This document shows positions 29,511 through 38,289 of a stretch of DNA of 59,475 nt, one piece after another (position 1 is the stretch's first letter; each line of letters opens with the position of its first letter). The position numbers and the translations under genes are program-made. Source of the DNA: an uncultured Acetobacteraceae bacterium (lineage in GTDB: Bacteria > Pseudomonadota > Alphaproteobacteria > Acetobacterales > Acetobacteraceae); NCBI GenBank assembly GCA_903918195.1, contig CAIXDS010000274.1:1-59475 (forward strand), in the 5' to 3' direction. Below the pieces are notes generated by a model. That model had not been told where the DNA came from. It was given only the letters and a program-made list of their open reading frames with translations, and did not search any database.

Positions 29511-32500
29511 ATGACCTTCTCGGCCCCCTTCATCCGCCGCCCCATCGCCACCTTCCTGCTCGCCCTCGGCCTGCTGATCACCGGCTGCGTCGCCTACCGC
29601 TTCCTGCCGGTGGCCGCCCTGCCCAGCATCGACATCCCCACCGTCGTCGTGTTCGCCAACCGCCCCGGCGCCGACCCGGAAACCATGGCCACCTCGATCG
29701 CCGCCCCGCTGGAGCGCCGCCTGGGAGAAATCTCCGGCGTCACCGAAATCACCTCCACTTCGGCGACCGGCTCGACCCTCATCATCGTGCAGTTCGACAT
29801 CACCCGCGACATCGACGGCGCCGCCCATGACGTGCAGGCCGCCATCAACGCCGCCACCCCCGACCTGCCCTCCGACCTGCCGGTCCGCCCCTTCTTCCGC
29901 AAGTTCAACCCGGCGGAAATGCCGGTCCTGACCATCGCCCTGACTTCCGACACGCTGTCGGCGGCGCAGGTCTACGACGCCGCCGACAGCATCCTGGCGC
30001 AGCGCCTGTCGCAGGTGGACGGGGTGGCGCAGGTGCAGGTGAACGGCTCCGAAAAGCCCGCCGTGCGCGTCAGCCTCGATCCCGCCGCGCTGGCTGCCGC
30101 CGGCCTGTCGGGCGAGGATGTCACCGCCGCCATCCGCGCGGCCAACGTCACCGGCCCGGTCGGCGGCTTCGACGGCCCCGACCGGGCGGAGACCATCGGC
30201 ACCAACGGGCAGTTGTTCAAGGCGGCCGACTACCGCGCCCTGGTGCTGAAATCCGCCAACGGCGCCATCGTGCGCCTGGGCGACGTGGCCCGCGTCACCG
30301 ACGGTGTCGCCAATACCCGCCTCGCCGCCTGGTTCGGCCAGCAGCCCGCCATCCTGCTCACGGTCGCCAAAGCCGCCGGCGCCAACGTGATCGAGACGGT
30401 GGACCGGGTGAAGGCGGTGCTGCCGCTGCTGAAATCCTGGATGCCGCCCGACATCCACCTGACCATCCTGGCCGACCGCACCCACAGCATCCGGGCCAGC
30501 ATCGACGAAGTGCAGATCACCATGCTGATCTCGATCGCCCTGGTGCTGCTGGTGGTGGCGCTGTTCATGCGCCGCCTGGTGCCCACCATCGCCGCCACCG
30601 TCACCGTGCCGCTGTCGATTGCCGGCACGCTCGCCGCCATGTGGCTCAACGGCTTCGCGCTCGACAATTTCTCCCTCATCGCCCTGACCATTTCGGTCGG
30701 CTTCGTGGTCGATGATGCCATCGTGATGATCGAGAACATCGTCCGCCACATGGAGCAGGGCAAGCCGCCCTTGCAGGCCGCCTTCGAGGGCGCGGCGCAG
30801 ATCGGCTTCACCGTGCTGTCGATCAGCGTTTCGCTGGTGGCGGTGTTCATTCCGGTGCTGTTCATGGGCGGCATTCTCGGCCGCCTGTTCCACGAATTCG
30901 CCACCACGCTCACCCTCGCCATCGCCATTTCCGCCCTGGTGTCGCTGACCCTCACGCCCATGCTGTGCGGCCGCTTCATGCGCCCGCCCGGCCCCGCCCG
31001 GCCGGACAGCGCGCTCGCCCGGCTCGACGCCGCGGTGGAGCGCGGCTTCCGCGCCGTGCTGCGCCTTTACGCCGCGACGCTGGACATCGCGCTCCGCTTC
31101 CGCTGGCTCATGCTGCTGTGCACCTTCGCCACCATCGGCCTGACCATCTGGCTCTACACCGTCGTGCCCAAGGGCTTCTTCCCCACCCAGGACACCGGCC
31201 TGATCGAGGGCATCACCATCGCCGGCCCGGAAATCTCCTTCGCCGCCATGGCCGAGCGCCAGCGCGCGGTGGTGGACGTGCTGCTGGCCGACCCGGCCGT
31301 CGACGCGGTCGGCTCCACCATCGGCGTCGCCAATGGCTGGAGCGCGCTGAACCGCGGCCAGCTCACCGTCAGCCTCAAACCGCTGGCCGAACGCGGCGGC
31401 CTCACCTCCGAACAGCTCATCGCCCGGCTGCGCCCGAAGCTCGCGCTGGTCGGCGCCATGCAGACCACCCTGTGGTCGGCCCAGGATCTGCGCGCCGGCG
31501 GCCGGCAGGGCTCCGCCAACCAGTTCGTGCTGCTCGACCAGAACCTGGCCGAACTGCGCGCCTGGACCGAAAAGCTCACCGCCAAACTGCGCACCACCCC
31601 CGGGCTGGCGGATGTCTCCTCCGACCAGGACCGCGCCGGCCCGCAGGCCGATGTGGTGATCGACCGGGTAGCAGCGGCGCGGCTGGGGGTGTCGGTCTCG
31701 GCGATCGACGCCGCGCTGAGCAACGCCTTCGCGCAGCGGCAGATCTCCATCGTCTACACCCCGCGCAACCAGTACCGGGTGGTGCTGGAGGTCGATCCGC
31801 GTCTGCAGGCGGACCCGTCCAGCCTCAGCCGCATCTTCGTCGGCGCCACCGGCGGGCAACAGGTGCCGCTGCTCAGCGTGGTGCGGATCGAGCGCGACAC
31901 CACGCCGCTGGCGGTGCGCCACCAGGGCCAGTTCCCGGCCGCCACGATCAGCTACGACAGCGCCCCCGGCGTGGCCCAGGGCGACGCGCTGAAGGCGGTG
32001 CAGCAGGCGGCGCGCGAACTGCGCATGCCCGAGACGGTGCGCACCGAGTTCGCCGGCAACGCCCGCTGGCTGACCCAGAGCCTGGACACCCAGCCCTACC
32101 TGATCGGCGCCGCCTTCCTGGCGATCTACATCGTGCTCGGCGTGCTCTACGAGAGCCTGACCCAGCCCATCACCATCATATCCACCCTCCCCTCGGCCGG
32201 CCTGGGGGCGCTGCTTGGGCTGCTGGTCACGGGCAGCGACCTGTCCATCATGGGCATCATCGGCATTCTGCTGCTGATGGGCATCGTGAAGAAAAACGCC
32301 ATCATGCTGGTGGATTTCGCCCTCGAACAGGAACGCCGCTACGGCCGCACCAAGCTGGAGGCCATCTACGCCGCCTGCCTGGAGCGGTTCCGCCCGATCA
32401 TCATGACCACCCTGGCGGCCTTGCTCGGCGCGGTGCCGCTGGCGGTGGGCTTTGGCGCCGGCGGCGAACTGCGCCGCCCGCTCGGCATCGCCATCATCGG

Positions 32501-32603
32501 CGGCCTGATCGTCAGCCAGGCGCTGACGCTCTACACCACCCCGGTGGTGTATCTGGCGCTGCAACGCCGGCGGCGGCACGCTGTGGCGCTGCCGGCCGAG
32601 TAA
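29511..32603 (+). CDS. RND multidrug efflux permease, MdtC-like
   Basis: The 1030-aa paralogue of the preceding pump has the same relay residues: the Asp pair in SVGFVVDDAIVMIENIV and Lys in GIVKKNAIMLVDFA. The N-terminus is SAPFIRRPIATFLLALG. It starts 12 nt after the first pump's stop. The order channel-adaptor-pump-pump matches MdtABC/MuxABC-type heteromultimeric systems with the channel gene first. No regulator (BaeSR-like or TetR) is encoded next to it. Confidence 0.94.
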   Translation: MTFSAPFIRRPIATFLLALGLLITGCVAYRFLPVAALPSIDIPTVVVFANRPGADPETMATSIAAPLERRLGEISGVTEITSTSATGSTLIIVQFDITRDIDGAAHDVQAAINAATPDLPSDLPVRPFFRKFNPAEMPVLTIALTSDTLSAAQVYDAADSILAQRLSQVDGVAQVQVNGSEKPAVRVSLDPAALAAAGLSGEDVTAAIRAANVTGPVGGFDGPDRAETIGTNGQLFKAADYRALVLKSANGAIVRLGDVARVTDGVANTRLAAWFGQQPAILLTVAKAAGANVIETVDRVKAVLPLLKSWMPPDIHLTILADRTHSIRASIDEVQITMLISIALVLLVVALFMRRLVPTIAATVTVPLSIAGTLAAMWLNGFALDNFSLIALTISVGFVVDDAIVMIENIVRHMEQGKPPLQAAFEGAAQIGFTVLSISVSLVAVFIPVLFMGGILGRLFHEFATTLTLAIAISALVSLTLTPMLCGRFMRPPGPARPDSALARLDAAVERGFRAVLRLYAATLDIALRFRWLMLLCTFATIGLTIWLYTVVPKGFFPTQDTGLIEGITIAGPEISFAAMAERQRAVVDVLLADPAVDAVGSTIGVANGWSALNRGQLTVSLKPLAERGGLTSEQLIARLRPKLALVGAMQTTLWSAQDLRAGGRQGSANQFVLLDQNLAELRAWTEKLTAKLRTTPGLADVSSDQDRAGPQADVVIDRVAAARLGVSVSAIDAALSNAFAQRQISIVYTPRNQYRVVLEVDPRLQADPSSLSRIFVGATGGQQVPLLSVVRIERDTTPLAVRHQGQFPAATISYDSAPGVAQGDALKAVQQAARELRMPETVRTEFAGNARWLTQSLDTQPYLIGAAFLAIYIVLGVLYESLTQPITIISTLPSAGLGALLGLLVTGSDLSIMGIIGILLLMGIVKKNAIMLVDFALEQERRYGRTKLEAIYAACLERFRPIIMTTLAALLGAVPLAVGFGAGGELRRPLGIAIIGGLIVSQALTLYTTPVVYLALQRRRRHAVALPAE

Positions 32604-32637
32604 AGCGCGCCGCGCACCGGCAACGGGAGAGCAGGCC

Positions 32638-34080
32638 ATGCCCAGGCTGGAATTGCTGACCCCCGAGGAAACCGCCTCGGCCGATCGTGCCGCAGTGGCG
32701 CTCGGCCGCCCGGTCGCGGGACTGATGGAGAATGCTGGCCGCGCGGTGGCGCGCGCCATCCGGGCGCGTATGCGTCCCTGCCGCACCCTGGTGCTGTGCG
32801 GCCCGGGCAACAATGGCGGCGACGGCTACGTGACCGCGCGGCACCTGTCCGCCGCCGGCTGGCCGGTCTGGCTGGCGGCGCTGGCCCCGCCGCGCGGCCC
32901 GGCGGCCGAAGCGGCGTCGCGCTGGCGCGGCCTGCGCGCCCCCTTCACCCCCGACTCCGCCGCCCGCGCCGACCTTGTGGTCGATGCGGTGTTCGGCGCC
33001 GGCCTGACGCGCGACCTCGATCCCGACCTCGCCGATGTGCTGCGCGCGGCGCGCCGCGTGGTCGCGGTGGACGTGCCCAGCGGGCTGGATGGCGCCACCG
33101 GCGCGGTGCGCGGTTTTGCCGCGCTGGCGGACCTGACCGTGACCTTCTTCCGGTTGAAACCCGGTCATCTGCTGCTGCCCGGCCGCCTCCTGTGCGGGGA
33201 AACGGTGCTCGCCGATATCGGCCTGCCCGACGCAGCCCTGCCGGCCGGCCTGCGGACATGGCGCAACCACCCCTCGCTCTGGAAGCTGCCGGTGCCGGAC
33301 CCGGCCGGCCACAAATACAGCCGCGGCCACGTGACCGTGCTCGGCGGCGCCAGCATGACCGGCGCCGCCCGTCTGGCCGCCGCCGCCGCCCGACGCGCCG
33401 GCGCCGGCATGGTCACCATCGCCGCCGCCGGTTCCGTCGACATCTACCGCGCCGGCGAGCCCGGCCTGATCGTGGACGAACGGCCGATCGAGGCCCTGCT
33501 GACCGACCCCAGGCGCAACGCCTGGGTCTGCGGCCCCGGCCTCGGCCCCGCCGCTGCGGATGCTGTGTTGCCACCGCTGCTGGCCGCCGGCCGCCTGGTG
33601 GTGGTGGATGCCGACGCCCTGACCATCTGCGCTGGCACCCCCGAGCGCCTGCGCGGCGCCGCCGTGCTGACCCCGCATGAAGGCGAATTCGCCCGCCTCT
33701 TCGGCCCGCCGGGAACGGACCGGCTGGCGTCGGTGCGGGCGGCGTCACTGCGCACCGGCGCGGTGGTGCTGCTGAAAGGTGCGGACACCATCGTCGCCGC
33801 CCCGGACGGCCGCGCCGTGGTGAACGACACCGCCCCCCCCTGGCTCGCCACCGCCGGCGCCGGCGACGTGCTGGCCGGCGTGATCGCGGCGCTGCTGGCG
33901 CAGGGGATGCCGGCCTGGGAGGCCGCCTGCGCCGGGGCGTGGCTGCACGGGCGGGCGGCGGCGCTTTGTGGGCCGGGGTTGATTGCGGAGGACCTTTCGG
34001 GCTGGCTTGCTGCCGCGGTGGCGGAGGCGGCAAGCCGCGCCGGCCAGGAGGCTGACCATTCTTGCGGCGGATACCATTAA
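32638..34080 (+). CDS. nnr: Bifunctional NAD(P)H-hydrate repair enzyme Nnr
   Basis: The 480-aa fusion repairs hydrated NAD(P)H. The N-terminal epimerase half (~1-210, YjeF_N) contains LCGPGNNGGDGYV and VDVPSGLDG. The C-terminal ADP/ATP-dependent dehydratase half (~225-470) contains KYSRGHVTVLGGASMTGAA, VVDADALT, LTPHEGEFARLFG and the nucleotide loop TAGAGDVLAG. Both halves look intact. Start ATG 32638 follows GGGAGAGCAGGCC. It lies 34 nt after the second RND gene and may share its transcript. Confidence 0.94.
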   Translation: MPRLELLTPEETASADRAAVALGRPVAGLMENAGRAVARAIRARMRPCRTLVLCGPGNNGGDGYVTARHLSAAGWPVWLAALAPPRGPAAEAASRWRGLRAPFTPDSAARADLVVDAVFGAGLTRDLDPDLADVLRAARRVVAVDVPSGLDGATGAVRGFAALADLTVTFFRLKPGHLLLPGRLLCGETVLADIGLPDAALPAGLRTWRNHPSLWKLPVPDPAGHKYSRGHVTVLGGASMTGAARLAAAAARRAGAGMVTIAAAGSVDIYRAGEPGLIVDERPIEALLTDPRRNAWVCGPGLGPAAADAVLPPLLAAGRLVVVDADALTICAGTPERLRGAAVLTPHEGEFARLFGPPGTDRLASVRAASLRTGAVVLLKGADTIVAAPDGRAVVNDTAPPWLATAGAGDVLAGVIAALLAQGMPAWEAACAGAWLHGRAAALCGPGLIAEDLSGWLAAAVAEAASRAGQEADHSCGGYH

Positions 34081-34112
34081 GGCGGGACAACGCCCTTTTC
34101 GTCGTGGGATGT

Positions 34113-35444
34113 CTAGGGTGGTGAATAGACGAAATTAGAGGTCGGCTGTGGACCAGCGTTTGCAGCGTCGAGTAGGTCGATGACAGTGGCGTTCAGAAGT
34201 TCAGTGCAATCCGCGGCATCAGCAATTGTTCGTCGTGGAAAGTCCGCCCTTGACGGCAACTTCCTGCCAGTTAGCATACCTAATTGTTTTGAAGTGGCCA
34301 CTTGAACCGGGGATCGCGTTAGCACCGAAACTGCCACTTCAGCCGGCATCATGGGCCTTCCAGCGATATCTCTGAGGCGATCATAGATTCCCATGCAGCA
34401 GCCAAGATACCCTGCTAGCTCCAACGGTGTCAGTGTAATCTGGCCGGTGCGATCTACAAAAAACAAGGTTAGCTCGACTACGCCCTCGCGGAGGGCTCTG
34501 AATTCCGAATGACCGATACTCCACGAAAACTCCTGGCGAACTCCTCCAAGAAATCTCTCTGAACGCCCGAACTCTGGCCATAAACCGTCAATCTTAGCAT
34601 GTGTCGCCGAGCCATGCGCTATTTGCTCCGCAATACAGGTTTTCGGCGGAATCAGTGGATCAAACGTTGCGATCCGCGTTATCCCGAGATCGTCGTGAGC
34701 GCAAATCGTGATACGAATGCCGTAGGCACTGAGCTTCCGCTGGCCCAACCAAGATTCAATCCGGCTATCTTCGGTACCGCCAGTAATGTCGATGTTAATT
34801 TGTGATGTTAGGAAATTGCGAAAGGCCGGTTCCAGCCCTTCCACCCGCGACGCGAGTGTCGCTCGCACTTCGTCGAAGCGACGCGCATTTCGCAGAACCA
34901 TTTCGTGTACCTCCGGCATATTCATAGGCATGCACTTGTCGCTGCGCCGGACAGGGACCTGAAGCGTGCCAATGACTCGATGCGGGCCAAGGCGGGATGG
35001 CTGAACTTCGATCACGAGGACACCGCCGCCAAGGCCATCGGTTTCAATTGCTCGAACCTCGACCTGGGGCAGCCGAGGTTCGACGCAGGACAGCAGGTAA
35101 TCGCGGAAACGTCCTTCGAGGTCTGCTATGCGGGGCAACGGGCAAACTGCCTTCGCCAACGTCGTATCGTCTTCCTCATCCATACCGAGGACGAGCTGCC
35201 CACCTTGCGCATTGGCGAACGCGACCACTTCTTCAAGCAGTTTGTCACGGCCGTGTTCACCGAGCGGCTTACCGGACCACCATGCGTCACGTGCAAGAAC
35301 GATGCCTTTCGCCGCTTGTTCACGCTGACTCTGTTTGTGCACAGGGATATCGACCTTGAACTCGAGCCGAACCCCTTCGGCATCGCGTCCAATCATCGCA
35401 TCAAGGTCTGCGTGCGTAATCAGTCCGATCGGCATTAACCCCAT
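34113..35444 (-). CDS. AlbA_2 (Schlafen-type) DNA-binding domain protein
   Basis: The 443-aa product has an N-terminal AlbA_2 domain (about residues 12-190): RLEFKVDIP, then LLEEVVAFANAQGGQLVLGM with the typical Asn and Gly-Gly, then VPVRRSDKCMPM. The rest (~200-443) has no domain I recognise; it contains short hydrophobic strands and LTPLELAGYLGCCMGIYDRL. AlbA_2 proteins are linked to nucleic-acid binding, regulation and sometimes phage defence. Codon use is visibly less GC-rich than in the flanking genes, suggesting transfer. ATG 35444 is chosen (AAGGTAAGAGG upstream); ATG 35435 is possible. A BIME-like repeat lies just upstream. Confidence 0.72.
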   Translation of the reverse strand: MGLMPIGLITHADLDAMIGRDAEGVRLEFKVDIPVHKQSQREQAAKGIVLARDAWWSGKPLGEHGRDKLLEEVVAFANAQGGQLVLGMDEEDDTTLAKAVCPLPRIADLEGRFRDYLLSCVEPRLPQVEVRAIETDGLGGGVLVIEVQPSRLGPHRVIGTLQVPVRRSDKCMPMNMPEVHEMVLRNARRFDEVRATLASRVEGLEPAFRNFLTSQINIDITGGTEDSRIESWLGQRKLSAYGIRITICAHDDLGITRIATFDPLIPPKTCIAEQIAHGSATHAKIDGLWPEFGRSERFLGGVRQEFSWSIGHSEFRALREGVVELTLFFVDRTGQITLTPLELAGYLGCCMGIYDRLRDIAGRPMMPAEVAVSVLTRSPVQVATSKQLGMLTGRKLPSRADFPRRTIADAADCTELLNATVIDLLDAANAGPQPTSNFVYSPP

Positions 35445-35513
35445 CCTCTTACCTTCGCACGACCGTTCAACGAACGATACGCTACGCAAACCTATGCTTC
35501 AAGGTGAGCAACC

Positions 35514-35666
35514 GTAGGGTGGGTAAGCGAAGCGCTACCCACCAACGCAAGCTGCTGCTTGGGCAGGCATTTCGGGATCGGGCATGATGCCGCAACGGCC
35601 ACGGGAAAATAAGCGGTAATTGCACCTCGTTGCGTTGGTGGGTGGCGCTTCGCTTACCCACCCTAC
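35514..35666. repeat. BIME/MITE-like element with 37-bp inverted ends
   Basis: The left end (35514-35550) begins GTAGGGTGGGTAAGCGAAGC. The right end (35630-35666) is its reverse complement over 37 bp with a single mismatch. Each arm is itself a hairpin, GGTGGGTA ... TACCCACC, with a loop containing AGCGAAGCG. The 79-nt centre shows no coding potential. This is the architecture of an inverted pair of REP sequences (BIME). It lies in the gap between the divergent AlbA_2 gene and the transketolase-like gene. Confidence 0.85.
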
Positions 35667-35788
35667 ATTTCCGCCCAAACGGCGCCTTCCCACCCCTTCC
35701 ACCCATCCACCCCCCCCGCCCAACCCCGCCCGCGACGCCACCCCCAAACTCCCCTATCATCGCCGGCCGAGCGCGGAGGTTGAAAAAC

Positions 35789-38170
35789 ATGGACACACCG
35801 GTTCAGGCGATCGTGCCAGCGTCGGACGAGACGCGGAAACTCGCCCTGCTGCGGCAGATCGAGCGCAAGCTGCTCTGGCTGTCGGCATGGATGATCCATA
35901 ACGCCAACCATGTCCGCCCTAACCGCGACGGGCTGAAGGTCGGCGGCCATCAGGCCTCCTGCGCCTCGGTCATCTCCATCATGACGGCGCTGTATTTTGA
36001 AATCCTCCGCCCGCAGGACCGGGTGGCGGTGAAGCCGCATGCCGGGCCGGTGTTCCACGCCATCAACGCCCTGTTCGGCCGGCAGGTGCGCGAAAAAATG
36101 GAAGGGTTGCGCCAGTTCGGCGGCGTGCAGCCCTACCCCAGCCGCACCAAGGACGGGCCGGAGGTGGATTTCTCCACCGGCTCGGTCGGCCTGGGCGTCG
36201 CCATGACCAGTTTCTCCGCGCTGATCTCCGACTATGTGCGCCTGCACGGGCTGGCCCCGGCACCGCTGCCGCCGGGGCGGCACATCGCCATCGCCGGCGA
36301 CGCCGAACTGGACGAGGGCAACATCTACGAGGCCCTGCTGGAAGGCTGGAAGCACGACATCCGCAACGTCTGGTGGATCATCGACTACAACCGCCAGAGC
36401 CTGGATTCGGTGGTGCCCGACCGGCTGTTCGGCCGCATCGAGGGCCTGTTCCGCGACATGGGCTGGAACGTGGTCACGATGAAATACGGCCACCGCCTGC
36501 AGGCCGCCTTCGCCCGCGAGGACGGCGAGGAGCTCCGCCGCTGGATCGATGATTGCCCCAACAGCCTCTATTCGGCGCTGACCTTCCAGGGCGGCGCCGC
36601 CTGGCGGCAGGCGCTGCTGGCCGATCTGGGCCGCGCGCGCGGCGTGCGCGCCATCATCGACACGCTGTCCGATGACGAGCTGGCCACGCTGATGACCAAT
36701 CTCGGCGGCCACGACATCGAATACCTGATCGAAACCCTGCGCGCCGCCGACGCGGCCGGCGACCAGCCCACCTGCTTCATCGCCTACACCATCAAGGGCA
36801 TGGGCCTGCCCTTCGCCGGCCACAAGGACAACCACGCCGGCCTGATGACCAAGGAGCAGATGGAAGGCTTCCGCGCCGCCATGGCCATCCGGCCCGGCCA
36901 TGAATGGGACGCGTTCGAGGGGCTGGAGGCGAGCGAGGCGGAGTTGCGCGCCTTCGTGTCCGGCGTGCCCTTCGCGACCAAACTCACCCCGTCCGGCCGG
37001 TCGCTGACCGCCCCGGTGGTCGCGGTGCCGGAGGTGCTGCCGCTGCCCAAGCTCGCCGGCAAGAAAACCTCCACCCAGGGCGGCTTCGGCGAAATCCTGG
37101 CCGAGATCGGCCGCGGCCAGGGGGAGTTGAAGGACCTCGCCGCCCATATCGTCACCACCAGCCCCGACGTGACCGTCTCCACCAATCTCGGTCCCTGGGT
37201 GAACCGGCGCGGCGTGTTCGACCGGCACACCCGCAACGACGTGTTCCGCGACGCCAAGCTGGCCAGCGCCCAGCGCTGGGGCATGACGCCCGAGGGCCAG
37301 CACATCGAACTCGGCATCGCCGAGCAGAACCTGTTTCTCCTGCTCGGCGCCGCCGGCCTGGCGCCGTCGCTGCACGGGGCGCGGCTGCTGCCGATCGGAA
37401 CCGTCTACGACCCGTTCGTGAACCGCGGCCTGGATGCGCTGATCTACGCCTGTTACCAGGATGCGCGCTTCCTGCTGGTCTCCACCCCCTCCGGCCTGTC
37501 GCTGGCGCCGGAGGGCGGGCAGCACCAGAGCATCAACACGCCGCTGCTCGGCATGAGCACCGACCGGCTGGCCAGCTACGAACCCGCCCATGTGGATGAA
37601 CTGGCGATTCTGCTGCGGCACGCGTTCGTTCACATGCAGCAGCCGGACGGCTCGGCGGTGTGGCTGCGCCTGTCCACCAGGGCGATCGGCCAGCCCTCCC
37701 GCAACCTCGACCCCGCGTCGGTGATTGCCGGCGCGCACTGGGCGGTGCCGCCGGCGCCGGGGGCGCGCATCGCGCTGGCCTACCAGGGGCCGATCGCGCC
37801 CGAGGCGGAATCGGCGTTTGCCATCCTGCGCGAGGACGCACCCGGCGCCGGGCTGCTCGCCATCACCAGCCCGGACCGGCTGCACGCCGGCTGGCTCGCC
37901 GCGGCGCGGGCGCGCCGGGCCGGCGAGCGGGGGGCGATGTCGCATATCGAGCGCATCCTGGCCCCGCTCGCCCCCGGCGCCGCGCTGGTGACGATCCTGG
38001 ACGGCCACCCGGCCGCCCATTCCTGGCTCGGCGCGGTGCGGGGCAACCGGGTGGTGCCGCTCGGCTTCGACCATTTCGGCCAGAGCGGCGACATCCCGGA
38101 CCTCTATCGCGAATACGGCCTGGACGAGGACGCCATCCTGGACGCCTGCGCCCAGGCGCTGCTGGGCTGA
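35789..38170 (+). CDS. Transketolase/pyruvate dehydrogenase E1-like thiamine-diphosphate enzyme
   Basis: The 793-aa product has the three-domain transketolase fold. It starts LERK-like helices (LLRQIERKLLWLSAWMIHNA), has GDAELDEGNIYEALLEGWKH (thiamine-diphosphate/metal site near residue 170) and DYNRQSLD, then a pyrimidine domain with STNLGPWVNRRGVF and ELGIAEQNLFLLLGAAGL, and a C-terminal domain. The homodimeric AceE-type E1 is the closest family I recognise, but it is shorter than classical AceE (about 890 aa). No E2 or E3 gene is nearby, so the true acceptor is unknown. ATG 35789 is preceded by GGAGG. Confidence 0.75.
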   Translation: MDTPVQAIVPASDETRKLALLRQIERKLLWLSAWMIHNANHVRPNRDGLKVGGHQASCASVISIMTALYFEILRPQDRVAVKPHAGPVFHAINALFGRQVREKMEGLRQFGGVQPYPSRTKDGPEVDFSTGSVGLGVAMTSFSALISDYVRLHGLAPAPLPPGRHIAIAGDAELDEGNIYEALLEGWKHDIRNVWWIIDYNRQSLDSVVPDRLFGRIEGLFRDMGWNVVTMKYGHRLQAAFAREDGEELRRWIDDCPNSLYSALTFQGGAAWRQALLADLGRARGVRAIIDTLSDDELATLMTNLGGHDIEYLIETLRAADAAGDQPTCFIAYTIKGMGLPFAGHKDNHAGLMTKEQMEGFRAAMAIRPGHEWDAFEGLEASEAELRAFVSGVPFATKLTPSGRSLTAPVVAVPEVLPLPKLAGKKTSTQGGFGEILAEIGRGQGELKDLAAHIVTTSPDVTVSTNLGPWVNRRGVFDRHTRNDVFRDAKLASAQRWGMTPEGQHIELGIAEQNLFLLLGAAGLAPSLHGARLLPIGTVYDPFVNRGLDALIYACYQDARFLLVSTPSGLSLAPEGGQHQSINTPLLGMSTDRLASYEPAHVDELAILLRHAFVHMQQPDGSAVWLRLSTRAIGQPSRNLDPASVIAGAHWAVPPAPGARIALAYQGPIAPEAESAFAILREDAPGAGLLAITSPDRLHAGWLAAARARRAGERGAMSHIERILAPLAPGAALVTILDGHPAAHSWLGAVRGNRVVPLGFDHFGQSGDIPDLYREYGLDEDAILDACAQALLG

Positions 38171-38172
38171 CC

Positions 38173-38216
38173 GGCAGGAAGGCCAGGGCAGAGCCCTGGC
38201 CTTCCTGCCCCCGATT
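38173..38216. terminator. Palindromic repeat acting as terminator, copy 6
   Basis: GGCAGGAAGGCCAGGGC-AGA-GCCCTGGCCTTCCTGCC is a 17-bp perfect stem that begins 3 nt after the preceding stop codon and ends with the family tail CCCCCGATT. It is a short form of the dispersed repeat and is well placed to terminate the transketolase-like transcript before the NrdR boxes. Confidence 0.7.
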
Positions 38217-38232
38217 GACACGACTCGAGCCG

Positions 38233-38280
38233 ATTCCACATCTTGTGTCCTGTTGCGGCTGAAGACACCAAGATGTAGGA
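38233..38280 (+). promoter_or_regulatory. Two NrdR boxes upstream of nrdJ
   Basis: ATTCCACATCTTGTGT (38233-38248) and ACACCAAGATGTAGGA (38265-38280) each match the NrdR-box consensus (ACACWATATCTTGTGT type, from memory) at about 12 of 16 positions. They start 32 nt apart, close to three helical turns, as is usual for paired NrdR sites. The second box overlaps the Shine-Dalgarno TAGGAG. NrdR is expected to repress ribonucleotide reductase when dATP is high. Confidence 0.7.
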
Positions 38281-38289
38281 GTTCGCCCC

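Noticed and set aside
26211..32813. A 2200-residue open frame antisense to the efflux pumps
   Set aside because: It is a mirror of GC-biased third positions in two real RND genes. It has no start signal, low-complexity His/Gln/Gly content and no domains.
35514..35666. CRISPR repeat
   Set aside because: There are only two inverted units and no regularly spaced direct repeats.
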